In this document: one piece after another, positions 52,332 to 62,647 of the stretch
Layout of the letters: each line of letters begins with the position of its first letter
Position numbering within the stretch: position 1 is the stretch's first letter
Assembly: GCA_963783445.1 (NCBI GenBank)
Contig: CAWANP010000009.1
Location: 434,001-498,000 of the forward strand
Length of the DNA: 64,000 nt
Source of the DNA: CAWANP01 sp963783445
GTDB taxonomy: Bacteria; Chloroflexota; Anaerolineae; JAAYZQ01
Direction: 5' to 3'
Program-made: the position numbers and the translations under genes
Notes under the pieces: generated by a model
The model's database searches: none
Told to the model about the DNA's origin: nothing
The model's input: only the letters and a program-made list of their open reading frames with translations

Positions 52332-54398
52332 CTATGGGCCAGCCAGCGAGACGTTGGCCCGCTGCAAGATGATGGTGGCGTCGCGGGAAGTGACGTCGCC
52401 GCTGCCATCCATGTCCATCCAGGGCAGTTCAGGCCGCAAATTGACCGACATCTGTAGGGCGCAGGCTGCGTCCCGCTCGTCCAGGCTGCCGTCCTGGGTA
52501 CAATCGCCGGGTAGGATGCCGCCGCCGCCTGGACCTGTGCCCCCGGTACCGCTGCCGTCGGCATTGACAATCTCGATAAAGCCGTGGATGCGGTCGATGG
52601 GCAATACTGTCCCTGCCGGATCGTTGATGGTCGTCACCTCGAGACAGAGGTCGGTTCGGGCGCCAGGGGGGCCTACGGCCCGGAAGGGCACATAGGTGAC
52701 TGCCCCCGTGCCATAGATGCCGTTCTGTTGGGAAAAGCCGGCGCGGATCCGGTTGGTTTCGGCGGTGTTGGACTCAAAGAGGGCCTGGCTGAGGATCGCG
52801 CCTTTGACGAGGTCGCCCTCGGGGCGGGCGACGGTGTTATCGTAGACCACGTTAAAGTTGGCGTTGGCCACGTTGTAGCCGTTGAGCAGATAGACCGGTA
52901 CGTAGACCAGTGCGCCTTGGGGCACCAGGCGCTGGCCGGCCTGGAGGGCCATCTGGCCCACCGGCGCGGGCTCGGGGAAGGTGCCAAAGGGTGGCGGCGC
53001 AAAATCGTTGCCCGGGACCGTGGACTGGACCCAGAAGCCGCCGGCCGGAGCCACGCTCATCGCCAGCGCCGAGCCGCCCGTCTCCTGCAAGCAGCGGGCG
53101 ACGTAGGGCCGCAGGGGCGGCACCTGCGCGCCGCGCCAGTTGGGGCTGTCCCAGTCCCAGACCGAGTCACCCGGGTAGTGCTCCCACATCCACCAGTAGC
53201 GGTTGTTGTTGAACTGGGGGAAATTGTCCGGCGCAGCAAGGGAGGTGGGGCCGAGTTGGGGGTTGCCCTCAAAAATACCGTACTCGTTGACCTTCCACCG
53301 CTTGCGTGCGTTGAAATCGTCATCACCGTCGTAGGCGTTGAGGCGGGCTTCGGCCTCGGCGATCCAGCGGTCGAAGCAGGCCTGGCCCTCAGCGGTGTCC
53401 CAGGAGGCCGCGCTGGCGGTGCTGCCCGTGCCGCTTGTACCACCTGTGCCGCCACCGGTGGGAACGGAAACCGTCGCACCGGTGTAGGCGCCACAGACCG
53501 CTCCCGGTGGGTATTGGACGCCCGGCGGGTACTGGCCAGGCGGCAGGGGCGGGACAGCGCCAGTACCGGTGCCAGTTCCTGTTCCTGTGCCGGTACCTGT
53601 GCCGGTACCTGTGCCGGTACCTGTTCCCGTGCTGGTACCTGTGCCCATACCTGTTCCTGTGCCCGTACCTGTTCCAGTACCGGTCTCAGTTCCAGTTCCC
53701 TCGCCTGTACCCGTCTCTGTTCCCGTGCCGGAACCTTCTTCTGCCCCCTGGTCCTCAGGCCGTTGCTGGGCCCGGTATTTCCAAATGACCTGCGTGGCCT
53801 CCACATGCAGGTAAGCGCCTATCGCGATCTCGTCGTTGGCGTTTTGTGGTTGCGGCGCCTCAATGGAGTAGGTGACGGAAGTCCTCCCATCCCAGTTTCC
53901 ATGCCAAGGAGAAAAGTACCAGGCTTGAGCCGGATCCACCCGTATCCTGTCACCCGCGTACCAGAACTTGAAGCTTGCTCCCACCCCATCAGTGACCGTG
54001 CCACTGTAAGAACCCGTAACCTTGAGCGGGACCGTCTCTCCGGGGACGAGAATAGGCGGTGGCTCCTGGAAGTCGGCCAGCAAGCTCGCATTGTGGTATT
54101 CGTAACCGTGGTCTACGTCCCGACTGTCGACCCGGAAGGCCGTCTCGGTGACGGTGTACAGGTCGCGCCTGCCCTCAAACCGTGCTTCTGGAAACCAGGT
54201 CGGATCTGCCCCGCCTCCGACAAAGTCCTTCTTGCCGTTCAGCGGATCGACCACCGTCTCGTACAGAACCCAGACCTCGTCGGAAGAGTCTTGGGCCAGC
54301 GCCGCATTCATTTGTAGTACCAGGAGAAGAAAAAGAGAGAGTACTAGCAGAGCAATCGCGGTCGTCCGTTGGGCTGTACTCATACTGGGTGCCTTCAT
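52332..54398 (-). CDS. Secreted multidomain protein with Gly-Thr repeat, cohesin-like and dockerin-like domains (copy 2)
   Basis: 688 aa. It has the same domain order as copy 1: signal peptide (LLVLSLFLLLVLQMNAALAQ), N-terminal beta-rich domain, Gly-Thr repeat (about 222-282), Trp-rich domain (RYWWMWEHYPGDSVWDWDSP), cohesin-like domain (VPQGALVYVPVYLLNGYNVA) and dockerin-like end (DCTQDGSLDERDA and MDMDGSGDVTSRDATIIL). The N-terminal domain differs most from copy 1 and contains an added stretch (LNGKKDFVGGGADPTWFPEA), whereas from about residue 320 to the end the copies are nearly the same. This pattern suggests specificity changes in the N-terminal domain, or gene conversion of the 3' part. 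Confidence 0.75.
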   Translation of the reverse strand: MKAPSMSTAQRTTAIALLVLSLFLLLVLQMNAALAQDSSDEVWVLYETVVDPLNGKKDFVGGGADPTWFPEARFEGRRDLYTVTETAFRVDSRDVDHGYEYHNASLLADFQEPPPILVPGETVPLKVTGSYSGTVTDGVGASFKFWYAGDRIRVDPAQAWYFSPWHGNWDGRTSVTYSIEAPQPQNANDEIAIGAYLHVEATQVIWKYRAQQRPEDQGAEEGSGTGTETGTGEGTGTETGTGTGTGTGTGMGTGTSTGTGTGTGTGTGTGTGTGTGTGTGAVPPLPPGQYPPGVQYPPGAVCGAYTGATVSVPTGGGTGGTSGTGSTASAASWDTAEGQACFDRWIAEAEARLNAYDGDDDFNARKRWKVNEYGIFEGNPQLGPTSLAAPDNFPQFNNNRYWWMWEHYPGDSVWDWDSPNWRGAQVPPLRPYVARCLQETGGSALAMSVAPAGGFWVQSTVPGNDFAPPPFGTFPEPAPVGQMALQAGQRLVPQGALVYVPVYLLNGYNVANANFNVVYDNTVARPEGDLVKGAILSQALFESNTAETNRIRAGFSQQNGIYGTGAVTYVPFRAVGPPGARTDLCLEVTTINDPAGTVLPIDRIHGFIEIVNADGSGTGGTGPGGGGILPGDCTQDGSLDERDAACALQMSVNLRPELPWMDMDGSGDVTSRDATIILQRANVSLAGP
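53559..53732. repeat. Hexanucleotide tandem repeat encoding Gly-Thr (copy 2)
   Basis: Same type of CCNGTN-pattern six-base units as at 50359-50540, with a different number and order of variants and some Met, Ser and Glu codons inserted on the coding (minus) strand. Confidence 0.85.
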
Positions 54399-54646
54399 CG
54401 TGCTTCCTCCCTCAGTAGATTGTTGGGCTACGGCCGCATCTGTCCGGTTCTCTATCCACCGCTCTCAACTGGGTCTTTGTGGTCTGGGATCTCCCTGCGC
54501 AACTCTCTGCCATCATACTGTTCGAGGATCACACAAAGTATACCATCATCCAAGTATCTGCGCAACCTCTCGCTCCAATGCACGGGGCACATTGACGTAA
54601 TAGATTCGTTAGCTCGCGAAACACCTGGGAGGGCGCACCCGCCTGC
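54399..54646 (-). promoter_or_regulatory. Promoter region of cassette copy 2
   Basis: The minus-strand promoter TTGCGC (54565-54560), 17-bp spacer, TATACT (54542-54537) lies about 140 nt before ATG 54398. The sequence right after the -10 (TGTGTGATCCTC) resembles that of copy 1 (GTAGTGATCCTC), so the promoter was part of the duplication. The rest of the gap shows nothing else. Confidence 0.7.
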
Positions 54647-55585
54647 CTACCGCACACACCGGAATCCGACGTCGCTGTCGATTCTGTCCGGTTCGCTGTC
54701 ATGGCGGGCCGCGATACGGACCTGGAGCCAGGAGTCGGCCCAGCAGCCCCCACGGAATATCCTACGGGTCCCGTCGGCAGGGCCGGGCGGATTCCGGTAC
54801 GGTGAGCTGTCATAGTAATCGCTGTCGTACCAATCGTTTACCCATTCCCAGACGTTGCCGGCCATGTCCATGGCGCCATAAGGGCTGGCTCCCCGCGGAT
54901 ACTTGCCGACGGCGGTCGTATCCCCAACACAGGGTTCGAGCTTGTCCTTCTCATTGTAGGCCCGGAAGTTCAGGAAAGAACAGCCGGGAAAGTCGTCGCC
55001 CCAGGGGAAAGTGCGGGTGTCGCTGCCGCCGCGGGCGGCCTTTTCCCATTCGGCCTCGGTGGGCAGGCGCTTGTTATCCCACGTGCAGTATGCGACCGCA
55101 TCGTGCCAGGAGACGTTAACGACGGGGTAATCGGCATAGGCCGGGTTGTCATAGTAGGACTCACGGGAAGAGGACGAATTCTCCCCAGGTGGCTCGCAGC
55201 CCCCTTCTGATACGCACTGGGCGTAGCGGGCGTTGGTCACCTCGTGGGTGTCGATAAGGTAGGCGTCCAGGTAAACGGTATGCAAGGGCTTTTCGTCATC
55301 ATAGCAGTAGCCACCCTCATTGGTGTTGTCGCAGCCCATCTGGAACTCGCCGGCAGGGATAGGGACCATGCCGGATAGTGATAGCGGGTGGCGGACAATG
55401 GGTAGAAAGATGCTGCTTGCCCCGGTCCGGGCCGCCAACGGCCGAGTATGAGGCTGCCCGATCAGGGTTGCTGTGCGATCCTGGCCCGCAGCACCTGATG
55501 GTAGACTGGGAATCAGGTTGCTCGCGAGTAAGATTATGCCAACGACGAGGAACGCCGGGATCTTGGCGGACTTGGGGATCGTCAT
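54647..55585 (-). CDS. Secreted SUMF1/formylglycine-generating-enzyme-fold protein
   Basis: 312 aa. An N-terminal hydrophobic signal or anchor (IPAFLVVGIILLASNLIPS) and a short linker precede the SUMF1 domain from MVPIPAGEFQMGCDN onward: LIDTHEVTNARYAQCV, VNVSWHDAVAYCTWDNKRLP, TEAEWEKAARGG, MAGNVWEWVNDW and FRGGCWAD are the family's signature steps. The paired copper-binding cysteines of true formylglycine-generating enzymes (C-x4-C after RGGSW) are not present (RGGCWADSWLQVRIAARHDS), so catalysis of Cys oxidation is unlikely. Many such exported SUMF1 proteins bind ligands or other proteins. It is a separate unit upstream of the cohesin cassettes. Confidence 0.85.
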   Translation of the reverse strand: MTIPKSAKIPAFLVVGIILLASNLIPSLPSGAAGQDRTATLIGQPHTRPLAARTGASSIFLPIVRHPLSLSGMVPIPAGEFQMGCDNTNEGGYCYDDEKPLHTVYLDAYLIDTHEVTNARYAQCVSEGGCEPPGENSSSSRESYYDNPAYADYPVVNVSWHDAVAYCTWDNKRLPTEAEWEKAARGGSDTRTFPWGDDFPGCSFLNFRAYNEKDKLEPCVGDTTAVGKYPRGASPYGAMDMAGNVWEWVNDWYDSDYYDSSPYRNPPGPADGTRRIFRGGCWADSWLQVRIAARHDSEPDRIDSDVGFRCVR

Positions 55586-55716
55586 GGGGAGCGCCTCCTA
55601 CTTTTCTGTTCTGGTAGTCTAACGATAGATACCCATGGGATACAACAGAACGGTGTGACCGGCTGCTCATCTGCTGCTCCAGACTGGCGCGAACGGAGAT
55701 GCGCCGTCTGCTGGGT

Positions 55717-56667
55717 TCAACCAGCGAGCGACTCTGTGACAACGTCCCTTGCTACGGGAACGTGTATCGTTCTGTGCCTATCTGGCCAGCGATTCCTTTC
55801 GGTTGCAGGACGCATGACAATGCCAGGATGGGCGAGATGAATGACAGGATAGGAGTTCGCGCCGAGGGGAAACTCTTTGAGATCTCCCCCAAGTAGTTCG
55901 TTTCGCCGTTTTTGGCCTGCTACATTCTGCAAGATACCGGCCACTTCACTGCCCAAGGTGATGACCAATCTTGGGCTGGCCAGGGCTAGCTCTTCCTCTA
56001 GCCACTGGAGGCCTTGTCTGGCGTATTCTTCGAAGCGACTCCGGGTTTCCTGTACGGGCCATGGACATCCCAGGCGGCGGTACTTGGCGACGTGTCCTTC
56101 CTTGAACAAAAAAACGCGGACGATATCTGTGATCCAGCACTGATCGCGGTGCAGGCCAAGGGGAGCCAGGTAGGCACGTTCAAGCTCATACCCACTATCC
56201 ACGGTACGCATGCGCTGGCCGTCGAAATAGCGCTCTGTGGAAAACGGCCCGCAATTGTCGCCAACGGGTACATCTCGCTCCGTGCTAATGGCAGCAAAAC
56301 GTGCGGACGGATAGGCGCCGATGATGAGAACGCCACCAGTGGCTGTGTCCAAAGGCACGACGGGTTGAATGGGATTGCCATAGATGTAGTTGTATGGGGT
56401 AGGCAGCGAAAGTGCATCTTTGTAGTCTGTGTACAGGCGCTTCTGAAAGCTTCGAATGGATGACGAGTTCTGTTTCACCTGTCCCCCTTGGGGTTGCTTC
56501 CCGGCTCCTGCCAGATTGGACAGTTGTGTGAAAGAATCGCCTAGCTTTACCTTGACGGCGAGAATCATGTCGTCGTGGAATAGCTGGGCCGTGGCTGTTG
56601 TTGCCATCCCGGTGTGTGCCTTGGGCTCAGAGCCGAAAGGACCCAGTTTCAAGATGAACAGGCTCAT
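55717..56667 (-). CDS. Uracil-DNA glycosylase-like protein
   Basis: 316 aa from the ATG at 56667 (GAAGGGTGAT upstream); the frame is open to 56748. The middle holds GVLIIGAYPSARFAAISTER (nucleotide-pocket motif of the UDG fold) and GDNCGPFSTERYFDG. LVITLGSEVAGIL and the C-terminal YPVIHLAHPGIVMR followed by RNRWPDRH match the second active-site motif (H-P-x) of the superfamily. The first 90 residues have no recognised match. It lies back to back with the TetR gene. A DNA-repair or base-excision-like role is plausible; actual substrate unknown. Confidence 0.68.
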   Translation of the reverse strand: MSLFILKLGPFGSEPKAHTGMATTATAQLFHDDMILAVKVKLGDSFTQLSNLAGAGKQPQGGQVKQNSSSIRSFQKRLYTDYKDALSLPTPYNYIYGNPIQPVVPLDTATGGVLIIGAYPSARFAAISTERDVPVGDNCGPFSTERYFDGQRMRTVDSGYELERAYLAPLGLHRDQCWITDIVRVFLFKEGHVAKYRRLGCPWPVQETRSRFEEYARQGLQWLEEELALASPRLVITLGSEVAGILQNVAGQKRRNELLGGDLKEFPLGANSYPVIHLAHPGIVMRPATERNRWPDRHRTIHVPVARDVVTESLAG

Positions 56668-56741
56668 TATATCACCCTTCAAGACAATGAGCAAGGAGAA
56701 GGTGGAGCCGCCAGGCACGCGGACCAGGTGAACCACCTGAT

Positions 56742-56783
56742 TTGACACAACAACACTCTTCAGCTAAAATATGACCTTGGTCA
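56742..56783 (+). promoter_or_regulatory. TetR promoter with palindromic operator
   Basis: TTGACA (56742-56747), 17-bp spacer, TAAAAT (56765-56770), followed directly by the perfect palindrome TGACC-TT-GGTCA (56772-56783) at the expected transcription start. This is the usual layout for autorepression by a TetR protein. A second small palindrome, AGGTGAACCACCT, lies just upstream (56727-56739). Confidence 0.82.
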
Positions 56784-56814
56784 AACTTGTAGTTGGGTCA
56801 CGAATTGAAGGTGA

Positions 56815-57432
56815 ATGATGGATCAGACGTTGTCCCGCCGAGAACGGAAAAAACTGGAGACGCGCCAGGCGCTGTTGGAGGCATCGCTGGCCCTCTTTCG
56901 GGAGAAGGGCTACCAGGCCACGACGGTGGAAGAGATCACCGACCGGGCGGACGTGGCCAAGGGTACCTTTTTCAATTACTTTGCCTCGAAAGAGGCGCTG
57001 CTGGATGATCTGTCTGTGTGGCACGTGGGGCGCCTGCGCGCGGCGCTGGACGTCAGCCAGGGGGCGCCGGCCAGCCCGGTGGCCCGCATCAAGCTGCTGA
57101 TGCGGCTGACGCACGAACAGGTGGCCCAGGACATGCGCCTCTTCCGGCGGGCCTTTGCCCATCGCTTGCACCATCCCGCTCCGCCGCCCCAGCGGGGCAA
57201 GCGGGCGCTGTTTGGCTTTTTCAGCGAACTGGTGCGGGAGGCGCAGGATTGTGGCGAGGTCCGGGCCGACGTGGACGCGGAGCTGGTGGCGGACTTGTTG
57301 CGCATGGCTTACTTTCGGCGGATCGTGGCTTGTTGCGACGATGGCGACGAGCCGTCGCCGGTGGAGCAGTTTGAACGGATCGTGGACTTGCTGATGGAAG
57401 GGTTGGCGGGTCCGGCGTGGGGGAATGGATAG
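56815..57432 (+). CDS. TetR/AcrR family transcriptional regulator
   Basis: 205 aa. The N-terminal helix-turn-helix is clear in ALLEASLALFREKGYQATTV, then EEITDRADVAKGTFFNYF and ASKEALLDDL (about residues 20-70). The rest is an all-helical ligand-binding domain. It lies under a promoter with a palindromic operator and upstream of the ABC exporter genes, which it probably controls along with itself. The effector is likely a compound exported by that pump. ATG at 56815 or 56818 (two adjacent Met codons). Confidence 0.93.
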   Translation: MMDQTLSRRERKKLETRQALLEASLALFREKGYQATTVEEITDRADVAKGTFFNYFASKEALLDDLSVWHVGRLRAALDVSQGAPASPVARIKLLMRLTHEQVAQDMRLFRRAFAHRLHHPAPPPQRGKRALFGFFSELVREAQDCGEVRADVDAELVADLLRMAYFRRIVACCDDGDEPSPVEQFERIVDLLMEGLAGPAWGNG

Positions 57433-57611
57433 CGATCTTTCTCTCGGAATAGGGCGGCCGTGTCCTTACAGTGACGGGTGGCAATCCTCTCCTCGAGTCT
57501 TTGCCCCGTCTCAGAGGGGCGACGAGATACAAGGACGCGCTGGGCACGGTCCGATTTCCCTGATCAGTTTGCGGGAGGATCGGGCTTGGCGTGACCGAGT
57601 AGGAGATGAGT
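57433..57611 (+). other. Intergenic region before the ABC exporter
   Basis: 180 nt between the TetR gene and the exporter. A GCCCC...GGGGC hairpin (about 57501-57518) and distant GTCCTT/AAGGAC arms are present, but no second copy of the TetR palindrome and no good promoter were found. The exporter may therefore be transcribed with tetR. Confidence 0.4.
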
Positions 57612-59651
<2,040 letters not shown>

Positions 59652-59655
<4 letters not shown>

Positions 59656-61532
59656 TCGGTGGCGGACCAATGCACCGCATGGCGAGCACGGAGGAAGAAA
59701 AGGCCCGCGATAGCAAACAGGTGCTGCAGCGCCTGGCGCCCTACTTTAAGCCCTACTGGCTGGCACTATTGGGTGTGGCTGTCCTGCTGGTTGTGGGTAC
59801 GCTGCTGCAACTGGCTGCTCCCTACCTGATCGGCCTGGCTATCGACCAGTTCATCGTCGAGGGCGACCGGCCGGGACTGACGAGGACCATGCTGCTGCTG
59901 TTGGTCGCCTACCTGGGTTCGTGGGCGACCACCTACGGGCAGTTCTATGGCATGATCCAGGTGGGCAACAAGGTACTCTACCAGCTTCGCTCGCAGATCT
60001 TTGACCGGATCCAGAGCCTGTCACTGACTTACTTTGACGAACATGAGGCCGGAGACCTGATGAGCCGCTTGACCAACGACGTGGACACCATCGGCCAGGT
60101 GATCAACTCCGGGTTGGTGCAGACGCTGGGCAGCGCGCTGCTGATCGTGGGCATCGTGATCGCCATGTTCCGCCTGAACTGGCAGCTTGCCCTGGCGACC
60201 TTTGCTATCCTGCCCTTCATGTTCGTTGTATCGATCCTGTTCTCGCGCCGCGCCCGCCGCGCCTTCCGCAAGACGAGAAAGACCATCGGCAGTGTGAGCG
60301 CTGACCTGGAGGAGAATATTTCGGGCGTGCGGGTGGCCCAGGCTTTTGCCCGGGAGGATGAGAACATCGAGCGCTTTGACGAGCTGAACCGGGCCAACCG
60401 CGACGCCAACGTCAGCGCCCAGGGAGTCGTCGCCGCCTTTATGCCGGCAATGGACGTGTTGAGCACCATCGGCCTGGCCATCGTGCTGGGCTTTGGAGGC
60501 TACCTGGCCCTGCAAACACCGCCGCTCATCACGGTGGGTGTCGTTGTCTCTTTCCTGGTCTACGTGCGGCGCTTTTTCCAGCCGATCCAGCAGTTGGCCC
60601 AGCTCTATGCCCAATTGCAGTCGGCCATGGCCGGCTCGGAGCGCATCTTTGAACTGCTGGATACGGAGCCGGACCTGGCGGACGCTGCCGATGCCGTGGA
60701 GATGCCGCCCATAGCCGGCCGTGTAGTCTTTGACGGTGTGTCGTTCCATTACAAGCCGGAGGAGCCGGTGCTGCGCGACGTCAGCCTGGTGGCCGAGCCA
60801 GGCCAGACCGTGGCCCTGGTGGGGCCGACAGGCGCAGGCAAGACGACGCTGGTCAACCTCATGGGGCGCTTTTACGAGGCAGTAGAAGGCTCGGTCCAGA
60901 TCGACGGCTGGGACGTGCGCGATGTCACCCGCGCCAGCCTGCGGTCCCAGATGGGCATCGTTTTGCAGGATACGTTCCTGTTCAGCGACACCATCATGGA
61001 GAATATTCGCTACGGGCGGCTGGAGGCCAGCGACGAAGAGGTGATGGAGGCGGCCAAACAGGCCAATGCCGATGTGTTCATCGACAAGCTGCCGGAGGGA
61101 TATGGCACCGAGCTTTCGGAGCAGGGGCGCAACCTGAGCCAAGGCCAGCGGCAGCTCATCTCCATCGCCCGGGCCATCCTGGCCGATCCCCGCCTGCTGA
61201 TCCTGGACGAGGCGACGAGCAGCGTTGATACGCGCACCGAGCTGCTGATCCAGCGGGCACTGGCCCGGCTGCTGCAGGGTAGGACCAGCTTTGTCATCGC
61301 CCACCGCCTGAGTACCATCCGCAATGCGGACCAACTGCTGGTTCTGGAGGATGGCGAGATCGTGGAGCGGGCGGCCAGTATCCCGGAAAAATCGGCCCAC
61401 GAGCAGCTCTTGGATGTGGGTGGGGCGTACTATTCCCTCTATTCCCGGCAATTCCGGCAGCGTCAGGATATGGAGGCGCTGGCTCCGGCGATGCCCGACG
61501 GGGATGGGCCGCGCCTGGCAGCAACGGCGTAG
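59652..61532 (+). CDS. ABC exporter half-transporter with canonical ATP site
   Basis: 626 aa, ATG overlapping the preceding stop as ATGA, so translationally coupled. Six membrane helices (about residues 30-310, including LAIDQFIVEGDRPGLTRTML and HEAGDLMSRLTNDVDTIGQV). The ATPase domain has VGPTGAGKTTLVN (Walker A), LSQGQRQLISIARAI (signature), LILDEATSSVD (Walker B with Glu) and VIAHRLSTI (switch His). With the preceding protein it should form a heterodimeric multidrug- or lipid-type exporter of the TM287/288 kind, with one active and one degenerate ATP site. Substrate unknown; probably controlled by the upstream TetR protein. Confidence 0.95.
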
Positions 61533-61548
61533 GCTCTCGCACACAAGA

Positions 61549-61583
61549 AAACTGGACCAGTCTCCGGAAGACTGGTCCAGTTT
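61549..61583. repeat. REP-like palindrome (left of the mazEF module), also terminator-like
   Basis: AAACTGGACCAGTCT pairs perfectly over 15 bp with AGACTGGTCCAGTTT around CCGGA, 17 nt after the exporter stop. The same ACTGGACCAGT/ACTGGTCCAGT core forms the hairpin at 62378-62410. Confidence 0.7.
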
Positions 61584-61612
61584 CTGGTTCTGGACGATCC
61601 ACTGTTTGCCTC

Positions 61613-61641
61613 TTGACAAAGCCATCGAAAGTAATTACAAT
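61613..61641 (+). promoter_or_regulatory. mazE promoter
   Basis: TTGACA (61613-61618), 17-bp spacer, TACAAT (61636-61641), 43 nt before ATG 61685. The TGTAGATACATAG that follows is a plausible antitoxin operator by position, but the palindrome is imperfect. Confidence 0.75.
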
Positions 61642-61684
61642 GTAGATACATAGTTGGTATTGCATTGGCCAGAGAGGTGCTGTC

Positions 61685-61951
61685 ATGCCCGTAGTAGTCA
61701 AGACTCGTATCGTCAAGATTGGCAATTCGCAGGGGATTCGCATCCCCAAGCTCTTGCTTGAACAAACTGACTTCGGAGAGGAGGTCGAGCTGGAACTGCA
61801 AGAGGACCGGCTTATCGTTCGCCCGGCCCAACGGCCACGCCACGATTGGGAAGGGGCGTTCAAAGCAATGGCCGAGCGGTTCGATGATGAGTTGTTGGAT
61901 GGTGAACCCTTGCCCTTGACGGCCTGGGACGAGGAAGAGTGGGAATGGTAG
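61685..61951 (+). CDS. mazE: MazE/AbrB-type antitoxin
   Basis: 88 aa. KTRIVKIGNSQGIRIPKLLL is the swapped-hairpin AbrB-type DNA-binding domain, and the acidic C-terminus (FDDELLDGEPLP, DEEEW) is the part that wraps the toxin. It would repress its own promoter and neutralise MazF. The stop overlaps the toxin start by seven nt. Since the toxin gene is broken, the antitoxin may now be solitary. Confidence 0.9.
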   Translation: MPVVVKTRIVKIGNSQGIRIPKLLLEQTDFGEEVELELQEDRLIVRPAQRPRHDWEGAFKAMAERFDDELLDGEPLPLTAWDEEEWEW

Positions 61952-62269
61952 TCAAACGGTTTGACGTCTACCTGGTCAACCTCGATCCGACGGTCGGCAG
62001 CGAGATCAAAAAGACTCGCCCCTACCTGGTTATCTCGCCAGAGGAAATGAACCGCTGGATCAGGACCCTGATCGTGGCCCCGATGACGACCAAGGGACAG
62101 GCATACCCTAGTCGCGTGGCCTGTACGTTTCAGGGAAACGATGGACAGGTGGTCTTGGATTAGAATCCGTACCGTTGACAAGTCTCGACTGGTGAGGAGG
62201 TTAGGGAGAATTGACCCAGAAACACAAGGGGCTGTGCTTGGGTCCCTTGGCGAGATGTTTGCAGAATAG
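61945..62269 (+). pseudogene. mazF: MazF/PemK-type toxin, disrupted after residue 72
   Basis: From ATG 61945 (MVVKRFDVYLVNLDPTVGSE) the protein keeps the PemK core: KKTRPYLVIS (catalytic Arg) and LIVAPMTTKG (Thr). It stops at TAG 62161-62163 after GQVVLD. The expected end, IRTVDKSRLVRRLGRIDPET followed by QGAVLGSLGEMFAE, lies in the +1 frame and stops at 62269. So an inserted base plus a new stop separate the last helix from the core. The lost part is needed for the fold and for dimerisation in known MazF proteins, so ribonuclease activity is doubtful. Confidence 0.85.
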
Positions 62270-62647
62270 CCCAATGGCTTGGAAGCACTGGGGTTGGCAA
62301 TTGAGGCAAGATACCATCTTGCCCTACCCGAGCGCGGAGAGTATGTCCGCAGACCTTCGCCCATCGTGACATGCAGAGACTGGACCAGTTGCTCGAAAAC
62401 TGGTCCAGTCTGCATTTCTATGTTTGCTCGACGCGGATTTTTCGGGTATAATATGGATGGTCACTTGCTGTGTACCGTGTACCAACCACCGTTTCTTAAC
62501 CAGTAGATCTCTGTCCATTGCTGCAAATTGATCCCTGACCGGCGTTTCCCGGGTGAAAACCGCCGAACCGCGGATTTGGCTTGAGCGCGAGATGGTCCAT
62601 GGGTATCTGCTGGATTTCGCTCCAGAACGAACGAAGGGAAAGAACCC
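62270..62647 (+). promoter_or_regulatory. Intergenic region: second REP-like palindrome and tmk promoter
   Basis: GACTGGACCAGTT (62378-62390) pairs with AACTGGTCCAGTC (62398-62410), extended by TGCA ends. The promoter TTGCTC (62424-62429), 17-bp spacer, TATAAT (62447-62452) faces tmk and gives a leader of about 190 nt. Nothing else recognised in the gap. Confidence 0.65.

Noticed and set aside
54647..55585. Formylglycine-generating enzyme that activates the sulfatase
   Set aside because: Exported, and lacks the two copper-binding cysteines, whereas the sulfatase is cytosolic. Only the fold is shared.
60021..61625. Minus-strand frame of 534 codons
   Set aside because: Antisense shadow of the ABC exporter gene, His/Gln/Asp-rich with no recognisable domain.
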